From Eutypella sp. D-1 (lineage: Eukaryota; Ascomycota; Sordariomycetes; Xylariales; Diatrypaceae), in contig JAJTTP010000015.1 of assembly GCA_023313575.1 (NCBI GenBank), positions 434,001 to 498,000 of the forward strand: 64,000 nt of DNA, written 5' to 3'. The translations under genes were made by a program, and so were the position numbers. The notes below the pieces were generated by a model. The model saw only the letters and a list, made by a program, of their open reading frames with translations. It was not told the origin of the DNA and searched no databases. Shown here piece by piece: positions 36,336 through 48,144 of this stretch. Position 1 is the stretch's first letter. The number at the start of each line of letters is the position of its first letter.

Positions 36336-39097
36336 CTAGGAATGATGTGGCGCGACGCGCGTACAATTGCTGAGCATGTTCTCCCACTCGATATCCTGCC
36401 AGAACTGGTCGAAGGGGATGCCGTCGTCAGTGCCCATGGTCTCGAGCCAGTGCTGGCCCGCCGACACGGCCGATACCATGGACTGATGGACTCCCCCGGT
36501 GGGCACGAGGATGCCACCGCCCCCAGCCTGAGATGGGTCTCGTTGCTGCGCGCCGCCTCCGGAGGGGCTGCTGCTGTGACGGTGGTGCGTCACCGTGTCT
36601 ACCAGCTGCTCTACGTCCGTAAGCAGGGCCACGTGGTCCTTGGACGCCGGGTTTCCTAACTGCGCCATGTCCTCTAGCAGGCGCCTTGCCACCGCGTACA
36701 GCTCCGCGTCGTCGTGGCTCGGGAAACCGCCCGCATTCGTGCCCGCCGCCGCGTAGAACCCCGTGGCCATGTCTGTGAACGTTACCTTGGACAAGAGCAC
36801 GATGCTCAGGCCTGAGAAGAGGTGTAGTGACTCCCAGTATCCATACTTGGCTGGGGAAGGGGAAGGAAGGGATGAGTCAGCAATTGTGTGCGCAATATCC
36901 GGAGATGGGAGAGTGGCATGGTCATAACATACCGATTTTACCGCACCGCCAGAGTCCGATGAGGATTCTGCAGTTATTGCGGGCTGCGTTGAGGCATTGC
37001 AGCTTCATGCTTACGAGGTCACTGTCCATCGATGATAAGGGAGGGTTTAGCGGCGCCATATGTGGATCCTCTGCTTGCCGCTTGTAATTCTGGACGTGGA
37101 AAGATAGGTCTTGGAGAAAAAACGAGCGTAGGAGTAGGATGAAACACTATGATCCAGAAAGTCCGGTCAGCATGTTCCATGTATAGGACTGTAACAATGA
37201 GTGGTGTGGAGTGTCTGATATACCTGGTGATATCTTAAATAGAGAGATGCGAGGATACGACATGCTGGGAGGTCGAGCATCTCTTTTGGTATCCCTCGAT
37301 CAAAAGTGAACGACATTCCTCCTGTGAGGTGTTGTCGCCACTCCTGCAGGGTAGTGAGGCAAGGGCCGAGGACCTCCAGGGGCTTCCCATCGGCGCTCAT
37401 CCGAAGGTGGTGCGACGCGGTCTCGACTACCCTGAACTTGATCTGGCAGAGCTGGGTTTGCGCCGTGAGTAGACTCGGGTCGAAGAACTCCTCCAGCTCC
37501 TGCGGCGTCAGGTGGGCCGAGGACGGCAGCTTGAGATCCCGCGAGGCGGGCTCGTGCGTGGGCGGGATCCCTAGCTCTGTGCTCACCATCCGGTTCATGC
37601 AGTACGACGTCCACCACACCCGGATCCGGTGTTCCTGCGCTATCCGACTCTCGTGGGCCGACTGCTCTGGCTTGTCCAGGCTCAGCAGCTTCGCCAGTGA
37701 GATACTTTGTGACGCGTAGAAGTACGCGGAATTGCGCCGGTTTAGCGAGTAACAATAGAAGGCCTTTAAAATGTGTGTTAGCGTGAGGATGCGGGCAGCG
37801 ACGGCAATGAAAAGTGGCTTTGGCGTCGGACTTACGACTAGATTTAAAGCTTCTACATCTTCGATTGCCGGCTCTTCTAGTGAGAGCTTTAGAAGCAAGA
37901 GACCCTGCTCAAAGAACTCGGAGCCCGGCGGCAGGCGCGGCTGGGAGTTGAGCGGGACGCCGGCCAGCCCGCCACCACCCAGCGGGTCCGTGGTGGACTT
38001 AACGTATTGGCCTGCTAATGGTGGGCACGGCTCGTCCGGGGCTGCTCTGCCGCGGTTCCACGTCTCGGCCAGGGCGAGCACGACAGAGACCCTGCACAGC
38101 CAACTACGATCCCAACTCTGCGAGTTGGGGTTGGCGTAGGTCTGGATAAGTCGCTCATGAAACCGCTTGCGCAGGTACCAGTGGTAGTCACAAAACCCCT
38201 CCTCAAACACAGAGAGCAGGTGGAAGGCATACTGCTGCGGGGGCAGATTATACTTAACGTCCGGTTCTGCGTAGCGCGTACGATCTCCCAGTTAGTAGCA
38301 CTTAAAAAGGGGGACCTGATCCACACATCGTGTGGGCGTGCGGGGACGGGCAGGAAACGACTAAGCTTGGCATATAGGACGGGATGGGATGGGATAGCGC
38401 GGCATTAGGACGAATGTGCGTATGGGGGATGGTAACGATGGAAAATACTTACGAATAACATCAAAATTCAATCTTGAGTACGTATAGTTGGACGACGGGT
38501 AGGTCGAGGGAGGTCTTGTCGTGTGCGACAGCGGGTTCGTGGACGAATCGGGTGTGAGCGACAATTCTCTCAGTTTGCGCACGAAGCCCTCCGCGCTGCA
38601 GTCCTCGAATGACTGACCGTCGACCGCCGCTTGCGTGCTGCTGCTGTGTGTGGTGGTCGTGCCGGACAGAGGCGCCCGGGTTTCGTCCTTGGCGGGCGCG
38701 GTTGTCGTTGCCGGGGGCGTCGTGCCAAGCCTTCCCGTCACCTCCTGGGGTCGGTGGTAATGTGGCGAATGTCGTTCATCTACGGCCTGGCGACTGAGGT
38801 TGACCTGCCTCTCCAGCCCCCGAAGATAGCTCTCGGGGACGGTGAGTAATCTGTCTCTGACGGGATACACACATTCGCGGCCACGGTTCTGGCATCTCTC
38901 ACACGGCACCCCTTTGAAATGTTTAGATGATTAGCGCCAGGGGGGGTTGTCTCTCTTCTGTTTCTTTCTTTTGGTTGCCTCTTCTTGCTAAATACATAGG
39001 ACGCGTGTTATTATCGTCACGTACCTCCGCTACACCTGAGTTTCGAAGAGTGGCAGTTCTGGCATGCGACCTGACTGCGCCCCTTATATCTCCCCAT
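36336..39097 (-). CDS. Zn2Cys6 fungal-specific transcription factor (767 aa)
   Basis: Five exons on minus: 39097-39025, 38911-38453, 38266-37224, 37146-36933 and 36850-36336. The binuclear zinc cluster is split by intron 1 and is complete: C12-x2-C15-x6-C22-x5-C28-x2-C31-x6-C38. A short linker (SYLRGLERQVNLS) may dimerise. A Ser/Thr/Pro-rich region follows, then the fungal-specific regulatory domain. Landmarks are QYAFHLLSVFEEGFCDYHWY, AAARILTLTHILKAFY, EHRIRVWWTSYCMNRMVSTELG and the ACRILASLYLRYHQ-CFILLLR junction restored by splicing intron 3. The C-terminus (QFWQDIEWENMLS) is typical of the family. It reads in the same direction as the oxidase gene 1 kb upstream and may regulate it and the divergent permease. 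The acceptor of intron 2 is supported by a TACTAAC branch site. Confidence 0.92.
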
Positions 39098-40128
39098 TAC
39101 CGCAAAGAGAGTTGGTTGATTTCTCTTATCTCCCGGTTGGGCTGGGCTAGGCTGGGCTAGGTAATTGAACGTTGGGTCTTTCTAGCCTTTTATCTTTGAT
39201 TTCTTTCCTTGTGGTGCCGAGCGTATGGGTTGATTATGAAGGAGACGTATATATCTTCTTTTTAACAGAACGGGGGTTGATGGGCCTAGATTCATAGTTG
39301 CGCGAGGGACGTTCCGCCTGGAGGGTCTTGCATCTTCCCGGACGGGTTGACAGCTTGGACCCATCCAACATCGAAGTTCTAGAGGAGTTCCCGGGGAGGA
39401 GATGGACGAGTATCATTGCTCGCTTCGGGCTAGCTGCGTCACCTAGTCAGACGCTTTATGTAATTGGTAATGTTAGCTTCTATGGGGTAGACTGTCGCCC
39501 CAGATCCTTAGCCGTCATGACCATCATGCCCGTGGATCCATTAAGTGACATTGATCCTGGTATCGCCGCTATTCACGTCCCACTCCTCACCACCGCCAGA
39601 CTCGAGATAGCTTAGCGTAGGGCTTGGGTCGTAACTTGGGGTCGGGTCGGGTAGCTCGCGTGGACATGGAGCCTGATAAGGGACGAGTCAAAACAAGAAG
39701 CAGGACAAAACACTAGTTAGGGATATACCATGTAAGGGTCGGGTTGAAAATTCCGATCAAATTCCCGATCATTTGGCATTTGCTTTTGACATGTGTTAAA
39801 ATACCGAGTTGGCAAGTTGGCACCCAGGGAATGTGTTCAAGTACATCAAGCTTTCACTAGTTAATAGCATCAAGGTTTATTTTTAGTAGGTATGCCGTCA
39901 CGGAGCCATGGGTTCGTGCCCACGACCCCTGTATGTAATTTCCGCTATGGTGTGTTCACTGTAAGAGAAGCATGGGAGTCATATATACAGTAGAGATAAA
40001 GGGGTCATCGATGGGTCTCTGGGAGGCCGGGGTCCGGGGCCCGAACCGTCGGGGCTCCCGACCCGCAGATCATGATAATCCGAGATCTGCACGACTGTCG
40101 GCTATTCCCGCGCACCCGGTTCAACCAA
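39098..40128. other. Intergenic region between oxidase and regulator genes
   Basis: Promoter of the regulator and 3' flank of the oxidase. An open frame at 39298-39615 (+) has no domain and overlaps minus-strand frames, so I did not call it. A GGGCTAGGCT direct repeat lies near 39139-39160. Confidence 0.5.
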
Positions 40129-41666
40129 TCATAGGCGGCTCCAGGTCCAGGGCAGCTTGCCGTTGCCCGGCGCGTTCCTCTCCTTCCAGCCCGTCAGCTC
40201 GGAGAGATCCCGCGTCGGGTACGGGTGCGGGTCCTGGAAGTTGTCAGGCTTAAGCCCGAACTTCCACTTCCAAAGGTCAACCCACTCCTGCCCGAGCTTG
40301 CCCTCGACCAGGTCGGCCACGTACTTGCCAATGACTGGCAGGAACTTGAAGCCGTGGTTAGATCCGACGGTCGCGATGAACAAGTTCTTGGCCTTCGGGT
40401 ACTGGCAGATACGGAAGTTCAGATCAGGCGCCATGCCGTCCCTGGAAGTCAGTTGACCAGTCAGCGTCCACCCGGTTAAAACACGTCAACATCAGATGAT
40501 ATAAAAGCAACTTACCAGCATAGCTTTGTCGAAATAAACGGGCGGTCGGCCAGTTCTGGTATCATCTCGCGGACGAAAGTCCGCATCTCGTCCTCGATCT
40601 CCTTGGGGCTACCGTCGTTGGGATAGTCGCCGATGGAGTGCGTGACGGAGGCACCCGGCTCGATTTTGTTCTTGTAGTTGGTTACACTCCGGCAGCTGCA
40701 GAGCTTGATCAAGCCGTTCTCGTCCGGTGGGAAAATGATGCCTTTCATAATGTCCATTAGCAATGGAGTTTTGGTACTAAGTCGTCGTAGGATACGATGG
40801 TGTTACGAACCTTGCTCAAAATCATCGATGATGGGGATGTCCTTATACTTCTCAATCTCATGCGGCTCCAGCTTGATCACCATGATAACTGACGACTGGG
40901 CTTCGACCTCTTCTCGGGCCTCGACGAGCGTGGCCGTGTTCGCTCCACTGGCCAGCACCACGACGTCCGCTGTGTGCATCTTGCCGTTTTCGGAGATGAC
41001 GCCGACACAGGCGCCGTTGCTGTCATAGACAAGCTTCTTCACGTAGCCGTCCGATCCGAAGACATACTTCACGCCGTTGGCCTTGGCAGCGTTGGCCATT
41101 CTGAGGAGAGCCTGGCCAGATGGAACCTGGACATGAAGAGATCAGTAAGGGGAAGAGAGGGTGTTGATGCGAAATCTCCATAGGGAAAAGCACTTCATGT
41201 TTCAGAAGGGGCAAAATCGACTCACCCATCCGGCAGCCGGACTCCACAGGTTGGTCCAGTCCGGGAAGTCGCCGGTCAGGGCCGGCCACTTCTTCCTCAT
41301 GTCCTCAGCAGTCAGGTACTCGACGCCCTGACGACCTGCCTTCTTGGCCGTCTGCTTGGCGCTCTCGAGCCAGCCGCGTGTCATGCTGTGGGCGGCCATA
41401 ATCCAGCCCGTCTCACGATACATGCCACCGAAGATGTCGTTGGGGTTCTTCCAGACCTCCATCGCCTCGAGGCCGAGCTTCATGTACAGCGGGTTGGGGT
41501 AGTCGGCGCGTACCACCTTGTTCAGGTCGGTGGCTGCTGAGTCTTTGGACGGCGCATCGAAGCGATCTAGCACCGTTACTGACGTGAAGCCACGCTTCGC
41601 GAGGTGGTATGCGGTGGAGGTGCCGAAGACGCCACCGCCGACGATCAGCACGGACGGCTTACTCAT
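40129..41666 (-). CDS. Peroxisomal FAD-dependent amine oxidoreductase, fructosyl-amino-acid/sarcosine oxidase type (431 aa)
   Basis: Four exons on minus: 41666-41226, 41126-40811, 40741-40516 and 40441-40129. Family members oxidise secondary amines (fructosyl amino acids, sarcosine or pipecolate) with O2, releasing H2O2. The N-terminal Rossmann motif GGGVFG is at residues 10-15. The segment SAATDLNKVVRADYPNPLY is typical of this group, and AAGWVPSGQALLRMANAAK is restored by splicing. Cys327 in TKLCW aligns with the residue that binds FAD covalently in amadoriases. The C-terminal SRL is a type 1 peroxisomal signal, as in known fungal amadoriases. Length is close to the usual 430-440 residues. 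The frame extends upstream of 41666, but MSKPSVLIVGGG is the natural start. Exact substrate cannot be told from sequence. Confidence 0.92.
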
Positions 41667-42911
41667 GGTGGCTGCTGCGGATACGCGGATGCCTCTGGGA
41701 AAAAAAAAACCTCGACAATGAAGATGAAGATGAAGATGAAAATGAAGATGGCGATGGTGGTCGTGTCGACTAATTTCTAGAATGGGCTGCTGCTTCAGGA
41801 GATGTATCTTGTGTAACAGTAGCAATGAATGATACCCCTATTTATAACGGAGGGCCGTCTCTGACGTGACACGATGGACCATTTTTTTTATCCCTCTCGC
41901 TCGGCAACTAACTCATATGGCCCGATAGAAGCTCCAGTGCCCGCCCGATTCCGGCATGATATATCGGCTCGTTCGGCGGGACTTGACGTTGCTTCGGTTG
42001 GTCATGCGATGGTCTTGTGGCGACGTGGCCGAGGAAGACTGGGCTCGTATCGACCTCTTTGGCCTCCTGTTCGAAGATAGGAGTTTCTACTATCTCGCCG
42101 AAAACAGGCAGTGAGCTCCAACTCCAGAAGCAACGTCGGATTTTACCCGGGCCAAAGTTAAAGAGCCTCCAAGCCCAGTCCGTGCCGCACGCATACAGAA
42201 TCCTGCAGTGAAGAATTCCACATAGTCGGAGCCGGACCCCTTTCCCGGCCCGCGTGCCTTAGCGGCCGAGAGGGGGTACCTGACTTGCCTTCGAGGAGGA
42301 CCTGTCTCCCCCGCATTCCGGTATCTGCGTGCGCCGGCCTCTAAGCGTTAGCGGCCGACGGCGAACTATCGAGCCTTTCTCAGCAACCCCGGATAACCTA
42401 AGGGGCTTCTAGCTGGTGGGAAACACGCTAGTAAGGGGAGGGCCGCTGTAATCTCCATACCTAAGTATCTTGAGCTCCACAGCCCAAGGTAGTTTATCTA
42501 TCTGACTAGCCGGGACACCGATAGCCTAAGCCATCCCATGGTTGGCTGTATTTTGCCTGTCATCTCTCTATCTTCAAGGGGATATGTCACGTACGGAGGA
42601 TGAACAAGGAAATTTTCGGTAGATATGACTTTTCTAATCTAGACGAAGTCTTCTCCAACTCGGGGTTTCGGCGACACGAGAAAGAACATTGGCCTATATA
42701 TAAAAGGGGAGACCAGCTTTATAGGATGTGATGGGTTCCGCGACTTACATAGACGACCCTGGTATGCACGCCCTGTCGTCCCATTCATCTACCCATGCGC
42801 GTTTGAAAAGGACCGAACCATTTTTTCTCTTCTACTTCCGTTCTTGACCGCCTGCGCGTCTCATCAGATATCACTTCCTCAAGCAAAACACTCGCAGGCC
42901 CCATTTACACC
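41667..42911. other. Divergent promoter region of oxidase and permease
   Basis: The oxidase (-) and MFS permease (+) point away from each other across 1.2 kb, so they may share control elements. A GATGAA repeat at about 41720-41750 lies in the oxidase 5' leader. The permease leader (42800-42911) is C/T-rich. No gene is seen. Confidence 0.55.
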
Positions 42912-44976
42912 ATGACGAAGGACGAGAAAGACTCGCCCCCTCCGTACAATTCCGCTGACGCGGCCGACGACGTGTCGGCGGGTAAAGGCGATGTATCGGC
43001 AACGCAAGTGCACGCGGCGGAGACGGCCCACAGGCCACTCCCAGAAGTGCTCCGCGATCTATCTCCGGAAGAACTAAAGGCACTTGAGAAGAAACTCGTG
43101 CGAAAGGTCGACATACGGCTTCTCCCCACAATGATCCTTATATGTAAGTAACTTTCACATGTCTAGATATGCATCATGTTCTTCCCCACATAGTTCAAGG
43201 AGAATTGCGATTCTGGAGGCCGCAAACCACCCGCAGTCCAGTCCCCGGCTGTCCCGATTGTCCCGGATGTGTCACGATAGAGCAACAGGGGAAAAGAGAC
43301 TAACCTCACATGCCATATAGATATCATGAATTATCTTGACCGGTTTGTGCACATCCATGCCTTTGCATTGCCTTCATTGTATTCACCATCTGAACCAGGA
43401 ACGCCATCGGTGCTGCTCGACTCGGAGGTCTGGAAGAGGACCTGAACCTCGGGCCAAATGACTTCCAGGCAAGTGCTATGCGATATCCGGGCGAAGACCA
43501 ATATCCACTAATCTTTGTGCGAGTTAGACGTGCGTATCGATGCTCTTCGTGGGTTACATCCTGATGCAAGTGCCGTCCAACCTGTTCCTCAATAAGATCG
43601 GCCGGCCATCCATGTACTTGACAGGCTGCATGGCGATTTGGGTAAGTTCCGATGCAAAGCATGAAAGAGGCAATGCACTAAGGCCAATTGAACACAGGGA
43701 GTTTTATGTGCGTGCGCCGGTGCCACCCATAACTATGGGGGTCTCTTAGCAACACGGTTCTTGTTGGGTAAGTGTCCGATATACGATACATGATGTGTTC
43801 TTGATCGCCCAAAGACTGACGATAAGATAACTAGGTTTCGTTGAGGCCGCATTCTATCCGGGAGCCCTTGCTACGCTCAGCGCGTGGTATGTCCGTAATG
43901 AGCTAGGCACACGAACCGGTCTCTTCTATAGCGGATCCATGCTGTCGGGTGCATTTGCGGGGCTCATCGCCGCGGGCATCACTAGCGGCATGGACGGTGT
44001 TCGCGGCCTCTTGGCCTGGAGAGTAAGTTACTTACCTGATCCAGGTTTAATGTGTTTTATCTTATCCGATGGGGTCCCGTATCCGAGACTGCGTCCAGGC
44101 GAATTAGAGCTAATGTTAATTGAACAGTGGCTTTTCATCATCGAGGGCGCAATGACCGTTGCGATTGCGCTCGCCGCTTTCTTTATCTTGCCCGATTTCC
44201 CGGCCAACACGAAGTGGTTGTCGGAGCAAGAGCGGGCGCTCGCTATGTGGCGCCTAGAGGTAGATGCGGCCGGCGAAGAAGACTGGAAATCGTCTTCGGA
44301 GCAGTCGCTCGTCGACGGTTTCAAGATGATCATGAAGGACCCGAAGAACTGGATCCTAACCGTGCTTGTCTACGGTGCCGCGTCGGCTATTTCCATCAAC
44401 GCTTTCTTCCCGACCGTAGTAGCCAGCTTCGGTAAGGATCGCATCACGACCCTCTTCCTCACGGCACCGCCTTACCTGTTTGCCTGTATCGTGTGCGCGG
44501 GCGTGGCGTGGAACGCCGATCGCATGATGGAGCGTTACTGGCACACAGTGATACCATTAGCGTGCTCGCTGATGGGCTTCATCATTTCGTGCGCCGCTAC
44601 GGGAATTGGGCCTCGCTATTTCGGGGCGATGATCATGCTGCCTGGCATTTACACCGGTTTCAACATGTCAATGGTGTGGACAGCCAACACCATGTATCGT
44701 CCGGCGGCGAAGCGAGCCGCCGCAGTCGCCTTCGTCAACGCCTTCTCGACAATCTGCAGCATCTACGGGTCGTATTTGTACCCAAACGATGCGGGCCCGC
44801 GCTTTGTGCTCGCCTTCTCGGTAAATGCGGGTATGGCGCTCCTGGCCATCCTGGCGGCTACCGTGTTGCACTTTGTGCTCAAGCGAGAGAACCGCAAGCT
44901 TGAACTGGAGGAGCAGGAGGCAGAGAGGGCCGGCCAGGCAGACGCCGTAGGCAAAGGCTTTAGGTACCTCACTTAA
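42912..44976 (+). CDS. MFS permease, anion:cation symporter (Dal5/allantoate) family (514 aa)
   Basis: Seven exons: 42912-43143, 43321-43342, 43399-43468, 43528-43641, 43698-43767, 43835-44022 and 44128-44976. It is a plasma-membrane importer of organic anions or small amides with about 12 helices. The cytosolic N-terminus ends in KLVRKVDIRLLP. Family motifs appear once introns are removed: MNYLDRNAIGAARLGGLEED, FQTCVSMLFVGYILMQVPSN, NKIGRPSMYL and LATRFLLGFVEAAFYPGAL. The central loop (WRWLFIIEGAMT, then FPANTKWLSEQERALAMWR) is also typical. Exon 2 is only 22 nt. Intron 3 starts with GC (CAG|GCAAGT). Intron 6 (44023-44127) is 105 nt with no in-frame stop, but removing it is required to give the family sequence GLLAWRWLFIIEG. 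Its place beside the amine oxidase suggests uptake of that enzyme's substrate (inference). Confidence 0.93.
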
Positions 44977-47051
44977 AGCAGTTGGGAGATGTGACGATTC
45001 TTATTATGTGCTCATTGGTATGAGCCTGTACGCTACCAGTATCACTCTGTGTTATAGCTGGAACGATGGATGATAGTGCTCCCAAGGTAAGGAATGTGTT
45101 AGTTAATATAGAACCCGTCTTTTTTTCTTTCTCTCAAATCATTTGTATTACTACGCGCTTGAATGTTTTGGGCCGTCTGACTGTTGTCTTTTAAGTCGGC
45201 GGTACGGCGTATTATTTCCGCTCCGAAGTCTGCTAGGGCGGGATGGCCGTTTTGATTAGGTATTCCGTACCTCGGTATATGTGGATACATAATCCGGAGG
45301 ATAGAGTCCGAACCAATACCATTTTTCTCTGCCTACATGTGTCTGAGGGTAGTTGTTCTAGCAGTCTAGCAAGCTTACCTGGTATGATTAATCACCTGGA
45401 CAACCTTTGAAATCTTTGATTGGCAGACTGGCAGAGAGGCCGATGATGATCTCGATCATGAAACATTATGTCATCCAAGGTTGACGCGGCCAAGCTTAGT
45501 AGATGCCAGGCATCCAGGCAACGAGCGCGTGGGCAGATGCGACACTGTCCGATACATCCATGATGGATCTATGTTATATCTAGCCTTGGCAGACGGGGCT
45601 AAAAACCGGACGGGTCTGAAATTCACCCATATTATATATAACATTCTGAAAAATTGAAATAATTCAGACAATTGGGAAAAGGGCTATTCAACAGCATCAT
45701 AAAATTATTTGGTAAATTATTTACCTAAATAAAACCTTTAAATATACTATTACCTATTTTGCGCGTGGTAACGCATATTTGAAAACGTATTATTTAAAGG
45801 GGGATTTTGAAGACCCGTCCGGTTTTTTACCCCGTCTGCCAGGCCTTGCTAGCCCTAAATAGGTTCATGTCCAGATGTATTTCTGAAGTTCTCATAATAC
45901 CCTGCATGGAGATCTAGAACGAGTTTAGCATATAACCCTCTCGCGCACCCGTGACACATTTAGTCAAACAAAACCCTTTACGCCACCCACACTATCCCGC
46001 CATCACCACCTCCTCTAGGAGTAGCGACAAATACTTATAAGTACATCAGTGAGCCAAAAATCGGTAGCTCTAGAAAGCCTAAAGAATCCCTTGAAGGTGC
46101 AGCCTATCGAATGGCTGGTATGTGGCTTTCTAGGTACCTGCCTAGGCCGAGGTACCTAAGTAAGTTTTTGGTACAGCGTTTCAAAGTTAATCTGACCCCT
46201 AAAGGTGCATGATACGAGGAGGATACAAGCATTTCCGTAGTACCTACCAGGACCAGTTACCTAATATGACGGCCGTGGTTTCCAAGGTCTCTACCTGTCA
46301 ATAAGGGCAAGTTTAGCCTACGGTAGATGTATCCATTTTGCCATTGCAGTCCTGGTCGCTGCTGCTAAGACCTTGTAAGCGCCTACCAGACCTCATAGGT
46401 GCATGTAGTTAAACAACGTCCTCTATCGTACAAATTTACGTCATCATTATCAAACATCCCTCTTCCCCCGCAAACGGCCATCCCCGGATGGGCCAAGCGC
46501 TTTCCAGATATAGTACGTACTGCATATGCAGCCACAGATAATGCGCCGGACCCCGCCATCTATCCTATCCCGTCCCATCCATGGATGCTTCCTGCCTAGG
46601 TACGATGTAGTGCTATGTACCCAGCATTCCAGAAGCCCTACTACCTGGTAGAGGTTGCATCCATAAGATACATCTGCGTAAGAATCCGATCTTGCTGCAG
46701 ACGGAGTCGTCGTCATAGTAATAAATCCAGTTGACTGACCCGTCCTAACTTGACTGGCTGTACCCAGTTGTATTGGTAGGTATGTAGTATGTAGAATCAG
46801 TCGACATGGCCAGACTCTTACACACTAGATAACTTTGAACCTTGAGGACCTTTATGTCAACCATAGTCTTCCTTTCTTACACCTTTTGCCTCTTCCATGG
46901 ACAGTTCTACCAATTGGAAAGGATAAAGTGCCTCTAATATCGAGATAATTCAAGATACCCGAACCCTACGTTCACGATATCAGAAAATCGCCGTAGCTAT
47001 AGGAAGCGCTAGGAAGAGCACCAAACCAGTGCTAACTGACATCTAGCTACA
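44977..47051. other. Intergenic region carrying a MITE
   Basis: No gene is supported. The MITE at 45587-45841 is described separately. AGGTACCTGCCTAGG-type words are dense around 46125-46165. The right end is the promoter of the DUF1774-type gene. Confidence 0.55.
45587..45841. mobile_element. MITE-like element with 31-bp terminal inverted repeats (255 bp)
   Basis: The left end reads TGGCAGACGGGG, then CT, then AAAAACCGGACGGGTCT. The reverse complement of the right end differs only at the two middle bases (TA), so 29 of 31 positions match. The interior is strongly AT-rich with no open frame, as expected for a non-autonomous DNA transposon. Flanks AGCCTT (left) and AGGCCTT (right) may be an imperfect target duplication, which leaves the exact end (TGG or GGC) uncertain. 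The superfamily cannot be assigned from one copy. Confidence 0.8.
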
Positions 47052-48144
47052 ATGGACCGTCTCCATCAGAGTATGTTAAGCGACGTCTTGAATTGGAATA
47101 CTGACAATTGCCATTTACTGATGAGATGTTTTGCAATGCCGCTGTAGTCAACCCGTTCGCTAAACGCGACGAACACAGCAAGAACACCGTCGTCATCTAC
47201 AAGATCCTCACCACTGTCACCTGGCTCTTGTCCTTGATCGTCTCGTTCTACTATACTTTTAATGCACCCGATGATGGTGCTCTGCACCGCCGGCGGATAT
47301 GGCGCCAGAACGATCACTATAACACTGCTTTTCGCATGAACCACATCATCGCCAGCATCTACTGGATCGTCCTTTTTATCCTGCAGGGTGGTTACATCGC
47401 TCATTTGTTCTCCGGGTCGGTTGAGCGTGTCAATCAAGCATCTTCTGTCGGAAGCCACTTCAGTAAGCCAACATATCTTTACACCTTCCTGAGAGTTGCC
47501 GGGAAGCAGTCGTATTCGTAGCATAGTGATGAACACTAATACTTGATTGTTACAGTCCTCAACAATCTTTTCCATTTTGCCTTCGTTATGCTCTTTGTGC
47601 GCTCCTTCTTTGCTTGGGCTGAGGTAATCATCATCCTGAACTTCATCAATTTGTCCTCGCTTTATTTCAGGCATCCCGGGTATGCCCGCTTCATTCACAC
47701 GCCGGTTGTGTCTATGCCCCTAGCGTGGACCTTCGTCGCTATCTACTGGAACGGGGCCATCATGGTACCTCACCCCGCGTCCCTGGTTGCTAGAATCTTT
47801 GGCAACATCTTCATCTGGTCTATTTTGGTCTATGGCCTTTTCTTCATTATCGTATACAAGGTTCGAGCTCCCGCATATAATTTCCTTTACCGTGAATATA
47901 CTGACCATGTGACTAGGACTATACCATCGGCTTCAACCTTAGTGTCTTGTCGGCAGCTATCGGTGTTTCCCAGTTCCTCCGCCAGGTGATTGCGCTGCAA
48001 TGGATCTTTGCTTTCGTCATCATGGCCGTCTTGTTCATCGCGACTGTGGTGGTAGCTGTGCCTGCTGCAACCGGCAGAGGCGCGAAGCCTGGACCTGCGC
48101 AGCAGACAGATGCCGAGCGTGCGCCTCTCCTCTCGGACAACTAA
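47052..48144 (+). CDS. Multi-pass membrane protein, DUF1774-type (288 aa)
   Basis: Four exons: 47052-47070, 47148-47462, 47556-47860 and 47917-48144. The 19-nt first exon gives MDRLHQ, which joins INPFAKRDEHSKNTVVIYK; without it the start would be a poorer internal ATG. I count six or seven hydrophobic helices: about residues 18-45, 75-100, 110-150, 155-180, 190-215, 220-240 and 243-268. Family-like marks are NPFAKRDEHS, the RIWRQN segment and SIYWIVLFILQ. The cytosolic end, TDAERAPLLSDN, carries an acidic dileucine-like sorting signal. I place it in the fungal DUF1774 group from memory of the pattern. No transport or enzyme motif is seen, so the function is unknown. Confidence 0.87.

Noticed and set aside
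39893..39935. tRNA-like words (GGGTTCGTGCCCACGACCCC)
   Set aside because: No B-box consensus, no acceptor or anticodon stem could be folded.
44023..44127. Reading through the permease frame as one exon from 43939 to 44976
   Set aside because: The extra 35 residues break the family sequence AWRWLFIIEG, and both splice sites are good.
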